From NCBI GenBank assembly GCA_030220185.1, contig JASPKZ010007545.1, forward strand, positions 558,001 through 622,000: a DNA stretch of 64,000 nucleotides, given 5' to 3'. This DNA is from Diploptera punctata (lineage: Eukaryota > Arthropoda > Insecta > Blattodea > Blaberidae). Position numbers and translations under genes: made by a program. Shown here piece after piece: positions 35,225 to 48,139 of this stretch. The stretch's first letter is position 1. Each line of letters begins with the position of its first letter. The notes beneath the pieces are model-generated. The model worked only from the letters and a program-made list of their open reading frames with translations, was not told the DNA's origin and did no database searches.

Positions 35225-35550
35225 CCATCCATCCATAGTAATTCTGCCCGAGGGCAGGTCTTTCACTGCAATCGTAGCATTTTTATGCTATGCTTTGTAG
35301 CTCTACTAGGGAATTATAGGTGTAGTAGCTTCCCGTTGCTTTCCACACCGGTGGAGGATGCTGATGGTAATGATGATGATGATGGCCGGATGATTTTCGG
35401 GGACCGTTGGGCCCAAAGCTTCCTGACATTTGTCTCATAGGTGAGGAAAACCCGAAAAAACCTCACCGAGGAGCATGTCCTGACCGGGAATCAAACCCGG
35501 CCCGCTGCGGGGACAAGGCAGCAAGCTACCTCGAGACCAGAGCGGTGGAC
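35225..35550 (-). mobile_element. SINE-A, full length, perfect 10-bp target duplication
   Basis: Minus-strand copy of 326 bp. Head at 35550 (GTCCACCGCTCTGGTCTCGA), body with a GAT-type run, tail hairpin CTGCCCTCGGGCAG, ending in (TGGA)n at 35225. GCTATACAAT is repeated at 35215-35224 and 35551-35560. Confidence 0.95.
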
Positions 35551-35879
35551 GCTATACAATAATATTACTAAAATATGAATCAAAGAGCATAATCTAAACA
35601 TTCTTATATTCATTTACAAATTATACAAATTATCAAAATATTATATCGGTCTATCAATCAGTGGGTACGTTTTCTTATAACCTTAAGCTAGAATGACAGA
35701 GAACTCAAAGGGTAGTATTGTTTTCTGACATATCTGTGCTAAAAATAGCCACCCCTTCATGGAAACAAAGCTTGACTCACAAGTCTGGATAAACAAGTAT
35801 CAGATGTTGAAATTTTAAGAAATAATAAGAAATAGGCCTATTTTCATCTCCCGAGATGTGACACTTGGGACGGGTAAAT

Positions 35880-36283
35880 TATTGTATTGTGAGCCTATGT
35901 TGTCCCTTTACAGAGATTTAGGCGCTCTCCCCCTACAGGGAGGAATTTGAACCATACTAATTAAGTTACACTTGTTTTCGTATAGATGTCATTTGAGTGG
36001 TCCGTGATTAGCGTTCCGCCTCATACAGACATCTAGGAAACCAAGGTAGTACTAGGACGTGAAAGTTAGGTAATTTCTTCTTAGAGGCCTTTTCATTCAG
36101 GCTTAAGGAATTTTTACGAGCCTGAAAATCTTCAGACTCGAGACCCACGGCTTAAAGTTCCTCCCGGAGGACTTGCTCCTTGGATTTTTCCGTCCTAAAA
36201 ATCCATCGACCCCGGCCGGGTTTTAACCCGCGACCCTCGGGACGAGAGGCAAGGAGCATAACCACTAGTCCACCGCGGCCGAC
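35880..36283 (-). mobile_element. SINE-D copy 3
   Basis: Head GTCGGCCGCGGTGGACTAGT at 36283, B box CGCGGGTTAAAACCCGGCC, complete body. GTAAATT stands on both sides (about 35875 and 36287), compatible with a short target duplication. Confidence 0.85.
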
Positions 36284-39200
36284 TGTGTAAATTGATACAA
36301 GCGATAAACCCTCGTCAAGTAATATGAGTAACTATGATGGCCAGGTGCACCGGACTTGCGGCATATAACTTAGCTGGAAGTCTCTAGATGACTCATTGCC
36401 AAGGACATTGAAAACCCGTGTAAGTTTGGGAATAAATGTGACAACGCTGTAGGGGTGTTACCTAAGAATAATCCAGAATAATTTCATTGAAGTTACACCC
36501 TCTATAGTCAGTTAAGCCCAAATGTAGCCAATCAGGAATATTGCAAGTAAAATCTTTGTAGGCGTACCCGAGGAATGAATTATCTGGAAGGAGGAAACGT
36601 ACCCCATAGAGAAAACGAATAGAGGGAAAACTTCGTACGGTGACATCTAAAAATTTACTGTCGTCGTTTAAGATGAACTACAATGAGCAAACTATAATGG
36701 TAGCGCTGTTTCGTAGTAACATAATATACTTAAATAAAACAAAATGCAAGGTACACGGCGTGTTCACTAGGAATTACGGTAAATTAGCCATTTTGTAAAT
36801 TGAAATTTTTAGCTTCCATCCTTTCCTTCTATGTAGACGGTACCGTAAAAAAAATATATATATAATATTGTACGTTAAAAATCATTACTTAGATTTTATT
36901 TTTACTCTAATTCGTAAGTAAATTTAAATTTGTTTACATTTTCAATGCGAATCTATTTTCAAAGATAAATATACTAGAAGTGATAAAGTTCTAAGATTTG
37001 CTATGTTAGGAAGAGTGATGTTAGTGTACAGAGATTTCTAATAAACTGTTAAAAAGTGTGAGTGACTTTATAACGGATTTCAGATGTACGACATGGCTAA
37101 GGTATCTGATAAATATTGTATACAACATAATACATATTGTGTAAAATAAGTATGTGGAAATAAAAGGGTAGGTCAATTGTACACATTTAATAGAGCAGAT
37201 AATGCATGTTTTAAAATTTTAATGAACGACAATAAATTAACATGTTTTATATATTTCCATTCTTCCCTTGTGTAAAATTGAAAGAAATATTTAGGTCTGG
37301 GAGGCTGGGTACAAATAATTCCATAATTGAAGATGAATTAAAATGGATTTTATTCCTATAAAAGTTCAAATCCATTATTATTCACCAGATGGTGTTGTAT
37401 AATTATAATTCATAATTTTACCACCAGACGGTGCTGAATTTCATATTAGTACCACAAATCGAAGAAAATTTAAATGTCGTTAGTTAATTCTACACTAGCA
37501 CCGTTTGTGGCATGTACGTGAAACTTCTCCACTTTCTCTTCAGGTTTCTCTGTGACGTATCCTATGTAAGGACATGTTCTAATAATTCGAGACACACACT
37601 CTCAGTCACTTTTTCTGCCAGACACCGTCTCCGTCACTTCTCTGCCAAACGCTTTTTCGGCAGAGACTTTTCAGTGTTATCATCCGACCGACACTCTCGG
37701 CAATACCGCGCAAAGACAGATACTTTGCGGAACTCAGAATAGCTAAAACATTAGTCGACCGGGGCTTATACAAATAGTTTACAAAAATACAACAAAATAA
37801 TCAGTAGCTATTCGGAAGGGACAAAGTTTCGATTGCCGAATAATACATTCCTGCCAAAGGCGCCCAGCTACAGTTTCATCTAGTGGATATTAAGTAAATA
37901 AGTAATTAACCCCGCTAAATAAGTTCATATTCTTGGTGTCGCTCTCCTCGTTACTCCTCTGTTGTACTCGATAAAAACTATCCCTTGTTCACTAAATCCC
38001 AAAAGAACCTGAGAACCCTAGCCCGGAGCCTACATAACCAGTCTATAATCCAGCATAAACGATCTCCTATTCGTATCCTGAGAGAACTGAAACAAAATCC
38101 TTCTCATTTTACAGGCTTCTCTTAATTTCTGTTTCTCAGGAAACTTCATGCATATTCAAGGACTTATTATCCAGAGATTGTACGGCTCCTCAAAAATTGA
38201 TTCGTAAATTCCACAAAGAAGGGAGTTGAAAAGAAGAATACGAGTTTTAAAAAATACATATCGTAGTTGAAACACGCGCCGAGATAATTACATTAAAAGA
38301 TGAAATGGTTTTGTCACTGCAATAAATTTAAAATTAATTAATTTAGCTGTAAAAATAAACTCAGAATTTAAAAGAGCCCTATGAGATTGGGTAGCACAAT
38401 TTAACCCCCAAATTGACAAAGTAGTATAATTATGAAAATTTTGAAATAAATATATTCACTGCGTGGAGAATTAAAAGAAGCGATAGTGCATATTTTATAA
38501 TTTTGATTTATTCTGTGTAATCGATAATATCATTACTGCTAAAGGCGGTAAAGCTCTGTCTTACCCCCGCTTGCTCTCGTAAGCTAAATCGGCTATAAGA
38601 GAATGCGGCCACGAGAGTCTCGTGTACCGGTAACAAGAGCTCGTGAATGAGAGTCCCGGGACTCTCGCAGTGAGTATGTACGACTGATGAAGTCACACAT
38701 TGTTCGTACCATAAAAGAAATGTGTACTGCTTGTAGGTAGCCGTACGTTTCTCAATAGCCAAAAGAATTCCGTCCTTTAAGAATATACTTTTTTATTTTA
38801 ACTGTTATTATTAATATTATTATTAGGCCTATTATTATTATTATTATTATTGAAATAAAAATGTATAAATCACTGAAGGGTCATTCTAAACGAAATCGGC
38901 ATTATACAGGTAAACTGAACTCGCATCATCAACAATGTACAATGTTTATAGTGGAATATTGTGGTGCACTGAACATTTAAACTGAATTTCATGTCTCAGT
39001 TCGATGTACTGTAATTAAAGGATAACAGGTCTGTCAATTTATCCTAACTTTTTTAAAATGAAGTAGGCCTACTCTGATTAAAATAAATTCTCAAAGGGTA
39101 ACTGCTACCTGAACTTGAAAGATAGTCACCAGATATATATAGGCCTATATATAATTTTATACACTATCGCTTGAAAATTAGTAAATTCAATTCATATACA

Positions 39201-40827
39201 ATTAAAAAATTTCATATAAGTAATAAGTTACTCCGTACTGTCTGACTATTGTCTGGTACTTTTATTTATTGTTAGATAAAAGGAAATCTCATAATCCAAT
39301 ATATTCTTAACATTTTCGAATGGAAATACATTGTTTTAAATTCTAAACACACGTTTGGTGCTGTCGGAGTAGATTTTATTTACAGTACTATTTACATAGT
39401 TTATTATTTTTTTCATTTGCAATATACAAGCTTTTATTGAAAGCTTAAGGCTTGTAGACTGTAGATTCCATCAGATAACTTATTTTAATATATTTACTTT
39501 AGCTTTAGCAGTCATTGAGTACATTATTTCCTTATGAAGACTGTTGATTACTTACGGGAATTCTGATCCAACGGGACTACCGGTCGCTTTCGCTTGTATT
39601 CTGCTCCCGAGCAGGCGTTTATCATTCCCCTCCTACTCCCCTGAATAGTCGAAAGCCTCCGCAGAAGCTAGGAAACTGGGAAGTTCGGGGGGGGGCGAGA
39701 TTCGAACGGAAGCGAATGTGCACTTGACCGGTTCTAATTAATTCATCGATTGATGCTTTGCTAACGTTAAGGTTATATAGCGTATGGACATTTCTTTATT
39801 ACAAGTCTATATGTCTCGCATCCTAGCTGATGGTTATAAGGCATCACTCATCAGGTCAGAGCTACGGGATACGCTCGGTTTCGAATCCCCATGGGAAAAT
39901 AAAATTACGAAGAAGAGATTTCCTCTAAAAACATAGTCGGCTATCGAGAAGGTTAAAGTAATTTCAGCTCTAATTATATTACAATCAGAAAGATTATACG
40001 TTTTCACACTATGGTAATTACATTATTTGAGGCTTGTTCCAACAGAATAGCTTATTTTTCTGAACTGACTAATCCGTTAGCAGCGTTAGCACGACGTTTG
40101 ATTGAGGTAGGTACGGGGAGGGAATTTCCTGTTTTAATCACCAGCCGGGTCTATTTCAAGCAGTTCGCTTCACTGCATTAATTCTACTGCATTTTTTAAA
40201 AGTTCAGATATATTTTAGGCCAGGAAACTCAAAGGTCTTGGGATTATTAATTTTAACAACCATTTCAATATAAATAAGCAGCATTTACAGACCGAATTTT
40301 CATTTCTGGTTAGGTATATTACCCAGTCTGCTGTAATTTTACATCTTTCGTTACATAATTATGCTCAAGACGTAAAAAGAAACTGAACTTGGTTTACGTT
40401 TATGTGTTGTATGAATCTTGAAAGTCATATAAAGGGTAAAATTTTTTTAATAATTCTTAATATAAACTAATTCTGTCGGTGCAAGCTGAATGTCACCATT
40501 AAAAAAAATACAATAAATTTACTTTACTGAAAGTTAGGTAGTAAATGTTAAACCTTTTCTATTAAGGTTTAAGGAATATTGAATATTAATATAGGCCTAT
40601 ATTGTTTGTTTTATTGATTTAACGCCCGCTACTCTAATGCATAAAAATGAGAAAATTTTGAATTTTTTTCTAAGCATTATAAGAAGCAACAATCAAACAA
40701 CTTGGTAATTTTATATTTTTTGTTTTAATGTAATGCCGAAGTTCACTGTTTCCTACTTATAGACGAAAATAATAAATTTACCTTATTCACGAAATTGTAG
40801 TATTTTCATTTACTCTCTCTCTCCCTT

Positions 40828-40860
<33 letters not shown>

Positions 40861-41849
40861 GCCTTAATTTAACCTCTCCCTCATATGTATATTTACTCGG
40901 TCTACGGCACCCGAGCCTTACAGGGAAACGACCAGTCGTGAGACGATTAGTGACATTGTAAATCACACATAATATTTTGACCACACATTGAAGAGTGATA
41001 AGCTACTCATTCGCTCAATAATTAATACTGAACAAGGCGGATATACTATGGATTATGATTATGATGGCAAGACGATGTTTGGGGTCCATTTGGACCTTTG
41101 CGTTTCCCGATACCACAACGGTGAAGTATAATGTTACAATAATTTTCTCTATTTACACTTCAGCATGCACTATCATTTCTTAGTTTTCATTAAATAGTTC
41201 ATAATTTTCACTCTTCTAACCACATAAATACGCACAGCGGGACACAAAAAAAGGGCTCAAATATCTAACATTAGTATAAAGTGAATTTGGAAGAATAAAA
41301 CTGATCCGACACATTGCTGTGCTATTGAAAATCAAGAAAGTAGGGAGACTATTACAATATTAAACCTTCATTGTGCCCTGTTTATGTATGTTGACGTTCA
41401 GTAGGAAATTGTGGTTATATTATCAATATCAAATTTCGCACTGCTTCCAGTGAACATCAATCGTGACTATTTGTCAGTCACTGAGTTTTAACACACACTG
41501 TAACATACATTTTAAAATCGCATAATTCATGCGGAAACCAACTTACTAAATAAGAGGTGCCAAAGATCTAAGGATTGCCCGGTGTGTCATGTCTGGAACC
41601 AGTGTTGCGGCTCAATAGTGGCTAATATCTTAGTGGTTATCAGTTGGGGGTTTAATCACTTAGCCATCGCCTGAATAGCGGCGTGTGATGTTTAGCCGGT
41701 AGTCGATGTGAAGTTGGTAAATGAGGTGTTACCTCTCCAGAGCAGGGCATCGTAAACCACATGGCCGGACAAGGAGAAAGCTAACCGTGCAGAATGAGCA
41801 ACACTACTCTAGCAGTAGCACAGCACTAAATTCAGTGTCCTGGGTCCAT
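36284..41849. other. Unassigned region with minor repeats
   Basis: No gene recognised in 5.5 kb. The 76-codon frame at 37512-37742 has no domain I know. Noted: a perfect 18-bp palindrome at 38649-38666; a GC-rich patch at 39560-39720 including a G run; a SINE-C fragment at about 39857-39900; a (CT)n microsatellite at 40812-40860; and a weak SINE-A-like piece around 41050-41110. Confidence 0.45.
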
Positions 41850-43010
41850 CACATATTACGGTTTAGGAATATGTTTCGGTGTACAGCACGTTGCTCTAGC
41901 ATATGCCTTATATTGCGCACTGGATTTGGATGATTTATGATCAACTGTAACTTTTGGTTCACATTATGTTCAATTGTAGTCGCAATATACGGCATATGTG
42001 CTATGTTGTGTAACCTGACTGTCCTCGTGTACATAGGGGACAAAAATGTAATTTCGAGACACTTATTCTGGATGACCGTAACTTTAATTTTACGACCTGC
42101 AGCGGAGACTCTAGGCTTCATAGACATACAACAACATTCTGCGAATCATAGTTTATACAATGTAAGCTTGATCCGAATCGATAAAGTAGGTGGCATGGAA
42201 AATGAATGAAGTAGTGCTATTGCAGCATTTGATTTTTGAATGAGAAGCCGAACATGAATTTGGAACGTAAGCTTGGAATGTAGATAGATTCCAAGATACT
42301 TAAGTCTCAAAGCTGAGTTGTGGAGCTCCCAATGTGAGTTGTGCAGCTGTTCGTCTGTGGGTTTTTGTGAACAAGACGCCTTGTGTCTTGTGGAGATTTA
42401 GTTTGATATTCCACAGACGAAATCATGAATGGATGGAGTTTAGGACAAGTTGGAGTATATGGATTCGGTTGGGAAGTAGATGCAATTTGGTTTGATGATA
42501 CACGCATATATCATCTGCAAAGGAAGCTATACGAATATGATTAAAGGCAAGACAGTCTGACTCACTGCACTCTGTGGAACTCCCGCCAAGAGGGTCTGAA
42601 TTATACCCACTAGCCGTCAAATAAAATTGTCAGTTAGTTAGGTAGGCTATTTAGCAGTATGTTTGATTAATTGCCGAAATGTTGAATTTGATTAATATGA
42701 AAAATAACCCATTTATCCAAATCGTATCGAAAGCTTTATCAATATCAAGGAAGATTTCCATAGTATTTTTCTTGCAGTTGAATCACGTGATGATCTGATC
42801 AATCAGTTTAGCAAGCTGTAGTAAAGTACTAGTTGCTTTTCTAAAACCAAATTGATGATGAGGCATCAATGCTATCTCTGAGACTTAAATTTTTAGTCGG
42901 GGCCAATATATATTTCTCCAGTATTTTGCTAAGCACTGATAGAAGACTTGTTGGCCTTAGATAATCAGGGTTTGATTAATGAGGAATTTTGGCGAGAAGA
43001 AAAATATTCC
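41850..43010 (-). mobile_element. Jockey-like LINE, reverse transcriptase relic
   Basis: Down the minus strand: HHQFGFRKATSTLLQLAKLI, MEIFLDIDKAFDTIW (RT block A with catalytic D), PLGGSSTECS, ASFADDICVYHQ (active-site FADD, codons at 42510-42521), LNLHKTQGVLF, KYLGIYLHSKLTF and, near 42127-41849, SAAGRKIKVTVIQNKCLEIT and INHPNPV. These blocks match Jockey-clade LINE polymerases (for example 'KYLG..LD..LTW', 'IQNK.LR'). Stops and frameshifts occur between them; no endonuclease is seen, so it is 5'-truncated. Confidence 0.75.
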
Positions 43011-43216
43011 AAGTCACTCTAGTTTATACTGTGTTTATATTGATTATTAGGAAAGCCATAAATGCTGAATCAATGCCTGGATTTACCCGAAACTAAAGAA
43101 AGTAAAATAATTGTGTGTGTGTGAACTTACATTCTGTCCATCTGCATTTTCCACGACCATGAATGTCGGTAATGGGAAACTGCACAAATGATTAAATGTC
43201 TCTATGTCTTCTCACT
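43011..43216. other. Unassigned sequence
   Basis: Nothing recognised. Confidence 0.4.
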
Positions 43217-43219
43217 CCC

Positions 43220-43262
<43 letters not shown>

Positions 43263-43283
43263 CTCCCCTCTCTCACCCCTCTC
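43217..43283 (+). repeat. (CT)n microsatellite
   Basis: CT dinucleotides with a few interruptions. A short GA-rich patch near 43453-43466 is separate. Confidence 0.93.
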
Positions 43284-43718
43284 TCTTGCTCTCTTTTATA
43301 CGCAAACACATAGACAGGAACCCATATATTGTGTATGTGTATATAGCTTCTCAGTACTACATTATTCAAGTACCGCATGTGAGTATATACATAATACTCA
43401 TCTAATATGTAACTAAATGTACAATAATAAGTAAGAAAAAATTGAGGGGTCTAGAGAGAGAGAGGGAGCTATGCCACTTTGAGAAGAAATAGAAATAATC
43501 AGTGATATTTATATTAAATTTTTTATTTTTCCTTTCGCATAGTTTACTTAACAGTAAGTTAAAGAAAGAAGAAGGTACCCCTTTACTGTACAAATCATTT
43601 CGTAATATAATGCTTTATAAAACCCTATTTATATCCATTCCTACTCAAATTCAATTAATTCGGAAATGATGCGGTGACGAAAGGGTTGAGAATAAACTGA
43701 AAAAACACCCACACACAA

Positions 43719-43719
43719 C

Positions 43720-43788
<69 letters not shown>
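43719..43788 (+). repeat. (AAT)n microsatellite
   Basis: About 70 bp of pure AAT repeat. Confidence 0.97.
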
Positions 43789-43792
<4 letters not shown>

Positions 43793-43875
43793 TTATTAAT
43801 AAAATAATAATCTCATTGCTTTTGTTTAATTTCCCCCCTTTTTATATACTTTTACATGTTACACAACCCTCGAGC

Positions 43876-43884
43876 AATGATAAT

Positions 43885-43975
<91 letters not shown>
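43876..43975 (+). repeat. (AAT)n microsatellite
   Basis: About 100 bp of pure AAT repeat, 90 bp from the previous tract. Confidence 0.97.
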
Positions 43976-43976
<1 letters not shown>

Positions 43977-45667
43977 ATAATAATAATAACACAAATAAAT
44001 CAAACCTATTATTATTGATTATTATTATTACTATTTAGTTTTAGTGGTCGAGGATTATATAACAAATTTGTATGGGCTCACTCATAGGCCTATTCGTTTT
44101 ATTTAAAAAAACAGTAATCAGCTTTTCTGTTGTTTATATATATGTTGTATAATTGTAAGTCATTCATTTAACGTAAATATTACAATATTTGGAAAATATA
44201 TAAATATGAACAGAATCCAATTTATTTTTTCGCTAAAACGTCAAAATTACATGTTCGTTGTCTAACAACTTTGGTAAGTTTTCGGTTATTATATCCTGGA
44301 GGTTCAAGGATCAGAACTCTGGTTATGTCTTCACGCTATGACAAGTATAATTTGATACAGCATTATAATGTCATAACAGCTTTAAGCTGACTTCTGAATA
44401 ATTAGAAATGATGTGTTCGTATGCATCTTAAACACAAAAAAAAAACTTCAAATATAATGCTCTGCATAATATTAGTGCTACATATATGGACCGAAAAATT
44501 ATACAATAAAAGTTACGATTTCAACACAGAGTGCATAACGTTTACAGAGGCCGAAATATATTTTTTCCTAATATATAAATTAAATTTATATAATATCAAA
44601 ATAATATTGCTAGATTCCATAAACCGTCGTAGAACTTCCTTATCTTAGGGCTTATATTTGAAAAACTCTAAACCAACAATTATCAATCATTCGATACGTT
44701 CTTACTACATTTTAAGCTTTTGCTATGAAACTTAACGTTTCAAATGTAGAAATTCACTCCGAAGACATAAATAATAATTACATCAATAATACTGAAATAG
44801 TATACAGAATACATACAGTAGGCCTAACTCATAATATTGAATATAATACACTCTATCTCCATGTAAAAATATAGGTACAATTAATTGTTTCATTTAGTAA
44901 TCGTTTAAATTACTCGATATTAGAATTTGAATACAATGTTGTCGTAAGTTGATATTTTCCTTAAACAACATTTAAAATAGGCGGCCTGTATTGTGTTGTG
45001 TATGTGCCTTATGTGGCTACAATTGTTACATAGCATCCACAACCATGTGACATAATAGATGTACCACCACATACAGTTCCAACGATGTCAAGAAAGCACA
45101 ATTGAATGGTTTATTTCAGAAACAACATAAGCCACTTTTTGGGCTAATTTGAGTTAACAGCGAAATCACATTTTATGTACTGATATGTACCATTTTGAAC
45201 AGAAACAACACAAGTAAGGTTACCATTGAACATTGTGGGAAGTCGTGAAAATGTCATTTAATACAGATACCACATACGTCAGTGACTGAAGTTGTTTCTG
45301 CACTAAAATGCCTAAGCATGCAAGAAATAACAATTTATTCGTATGCTCTCTTCATTATTATTATTAAACAAATACTTTCTCTTAGGATTGTGGAATTTAA
45401 AGAGGTTTGTGTTATTTTTTGTGCGAGGTTTATGATTTCGAATGTACAGTGGCCTATTTATTAATCAGGCCTTATATTATTTGGTAATAAATTCTGAAGA
45501 TATTCTGATGTCAAACACAATAAAAGTAAAAGAAAAGAGAGGGATACGAAATAAATGTGATCATAAAAGAAACATAATTTAAAAAGTTTCAACAGGAACA
45601 TATAAAATAATTAAACAAGTTTTCGAATTGAACTTATATAGGAAAAAAAATCACTATGAGGTTTAAT
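43976..45667. other. Unassigned region
   Basis: No gene recognised. CAGAAACAACATAAG (45119-45133) and CAGAAACAACACAAG (about 45199-45213) form a direct repeat; similar motifs recur near 48065 and, inverted, near 48965. Confidence 0.45.
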
Positions 45668-45898
45668 TTAAGATTTAAAGTAAAATGTTTTATACCTCAC
45701 CTCATATCCAGTCTTCTAATTATAACAGTTTCGAAGCTCGGGCAGTTTTATCTTCAGTAATGTCTTGTCGGTTGATGTTACGTCTATCAGTACTCAGTCG
45801 ACAAGAAATGGCTGAAGAACAAGCTGCCAACATTTACAACCGGTAATTAGAATACTGGATATGAAGTGAGATATAAAACGTTTTACTTTAAATCTTAA
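45668..45898. repeat. 231-bp imperfect inverted repeat (foldback/MITE-like)
   Basis: The outer ~58 bp of each side are near-identical inverted copies (TTAAGATTTAAAGTAAAA, TCATATCCAG, TTCTAATTA). The inner parts also pair at lower identity (GGGCAG/CTGCC, ATCTTCAG/CTGAAGA, CTTGTCG/CGACAAG), so nearly the whole segment folds about position 45783. No open frame of note. It may be a foldback MITE or a hairpin RNA source. Confidence 0.75.
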
Positions 45899-46151
45899 TA
45901 TTTTCCACTCATTCCTTCCGTGACACAGAGATTTCGATCTTCTGGAAGGAAAATCAAAAGGAGCGATAGAATTTACACACTCAGGGACTATTGAATTAAT
46001 TGTCATCTCAAGTCAGTAGATGAGATTTAAACTAGTAATAAAAGTGTGACTTCTTAAAATACACCAGGAAGAGGAGTTCAAAGACAGCAGAAAGAACAAT
46101 TTAATATCTACCAGCACCTGAACTTTAGCCATTGTATCACTAATAAGGGTA

Positions 46152-47708
46152 CAGTGGAAGAAATTGGTATAAATACACTTGTTAGAAGTGTGAACACAAG
46201 TTTATTTACTCTTTCTTTGGCATTTTTCTCTCTTAACTTAGGAGGTGACTGAGTCTAAAACACGCAAATAATGTCAAAATTAATTATCCATTTCCGTCCA
46301 GAAAAAGTACATGAAAACTGAAACCACTCTCACATATGGGTGGAAATTAGTATAAAGGCACTTTGTGTATTTCACAAATTAGACCAAAGGGACTGAGCAC
46401 AAAGTTTACAACAAAGTTCTAAATTTTAGTTGAACCTCCATTGTTGTTAATTACTTGGAAAATTCTCTTTCGTATTGACTTGATGATGGTGTTTATTTTT
46501 TCCACTGAGATTGAAGCCCACTCTTCCCGAATTAGATTTTTCTGCTCAGTCACTGTCCCAAACTGCCGTCCATTGCGATACACACGTCTTGCCAGGATCC
46601 CCCATAAGTTCTCAATCGGGTTTAAATCAGGACTTCTGACTGGCCACGTCAAAAGTGGTATATCTTTCTTCCTGAACTACTCCTTTGATTTAGCAGACAC
46701 GTGAATAGAAGCATTATCTTGCTGAAAAATTAGATCTTCGCCAAATTCCTCATACATTCGTATCAATTAGGACTCCAGAAGATCCTCAGAGTAGGACTCA
46801 GAATTCATATTGGTGCCTATCCATGCTATTTTTTATCTTCCTTTAAAGCAGAATGCTGCCCAAATTATAACGCCTCTACCACCGAAGTTTCTACTCATTC
46901 TAACTTGCTCTTCAGTACGGAGGTCGTTCCAGTAATACTGAAGGCCATCAGGCCCGTCCAGATTAAAATTCTTCTCGTCACTGAATATTACTTTATTCAA
47001 TTCTGACGTCCACGACATGGGTTCTTCAGCAAAAGTCATTATAATTTTCTTATGTGCACTGTTCAGAGGTGGTTTCTTTAAATTTTTATGTTCTCGTCTT
47101 CTGACAGAATTTGCCTTACTCGTCTGGCTGTTACTGGTAACTTCAAATCAGTCTGGATTTGAGAAGAAAACATACTCTTACCTTTTGCTTTACGTAAAAA
47201 TGAGACGTTAGTGCGCTGAGACAATTTTCTTATCCCTACATATTTCCCGATGTTTCCATATTGTGAGCCCGGTTTGACAAAATTATCAATGACACATCTT
47301 GAATCACCAATTTCGTAGCTATTTGTCTCCTTGAAGGCACTAACTCTTGCTTTCTCTTCATTTGATAAAGGCTTTGCACGCGACATTGTACGTAGTACTG
47401 ACTTATAACTCACGAACGATGCTCACAGACACGTTGTCTCCATGTAACTGCAGTATTTTGTTTATATTTATGTCTCTGTAAGAGCCAGAAATTGACCTGC
47501 CTTTATACCGATTTCCACCCCTAGGACAGCGTTTTCTTAGTTTTTACGTAATATTTACGTATATAATGAATACAAAATTTGGAGACCTGTATGAAATTAT
47601 GTCCAAGATAATTATATGTAATCTATGACACACGGACGGTATTTGCATAAATATTTCAGGTTGTTTTACTACTAAAAGTTAGTGCCTTTATACCAATTTC
47701 CTGCATTG
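46152..47708 (-). mobile_element. Tc3-like DNA transposon with IR/DR ends
   Basis: A 1,557-bp element with TA at 46150-46151 and 47709-47710. Outer direct repeats in the inverted ends: CAGTGGAAGAAATTGGTATA (46152 on) and CAATGCAGGAAATTGGTATA (inverted, from 47708). Inner copies lie at 46338-46360 (GGGTGGAAATTAGTATAAAG) and 47499-47520, inverted (GGGTGGAAATCGGTATAAAG). Each inverted terminal region is thus about 210 bp with one repeat at each end, the IR/DR plan known from Sleeping Beauty-type and Tc3-type elements. The transposase inside is decayed. Confidence 0.88.
46419..47413 (-). pseudogene. Tc3-like DD34E transposase pseudogene
   Basis: Three minus-strand frames in order. 47413-47078 starts MSYKSVLRTMSRAKPLSNEE and holds the N-terminal DNA-binding region (VRQILSEDENIKI at its end). 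47039-46833 holds the first catalytic Asp (FSDEKNF, codon 46979-46977) and GGRGVIIWAAF. 46652-46419 holds SPDLNPIENLWGILARRVY with the catalytic Glu codon at 46611-46613. The second Asp (QQDNASIHV, codon 46716-46718) lies between frames; 34 residues separate it from Glu. An in-frame TAG near 46678 and frameshifts inactivate the gene. All three catalytic residues are still present. Confidence 0.85.
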
Positions 47709-48139
47709 TACCACGGAATTTTATTCATCGCCTAATCATACATTCCGTATCATTAGAAATGATCGAGTAATTTTTCCTACTATTTCAGCGTATCCTGAAG
47801 GAGGGTTGATGACATTCTCAAGCTAATCGAATATTTCCCTCAATAGGAAGACAGTACTAGCTTCTGTGATGAATGTAATTTACAAGGTGTTTCCACAGAC
47901 TGAATCAGTTTGCAGAAAATAGTTACTTTTTATTATTATGTAGGCATATTAATTTTCTCCTGTAATATATTAAAGGTATTCATTTTCAAGTTTTCTGCAT
48001 CTCAATTAATACAAAATTTAAAAAAAATATAGCATATACTTTTAGTGTAAGTGTGCATTTATTTAAGAAACAACATAAGTCAAATGTTTTTAAGTGATTT
48101 AAATAATTACCTAAAATGTATATTTACATTTAAAAATAC

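Noticed and set aside
37512..37742. 76-codon Arg/Ser-rich frame as a gene
   Set aside because: Composition only; no domain, conserved neighbour or signal sequence.
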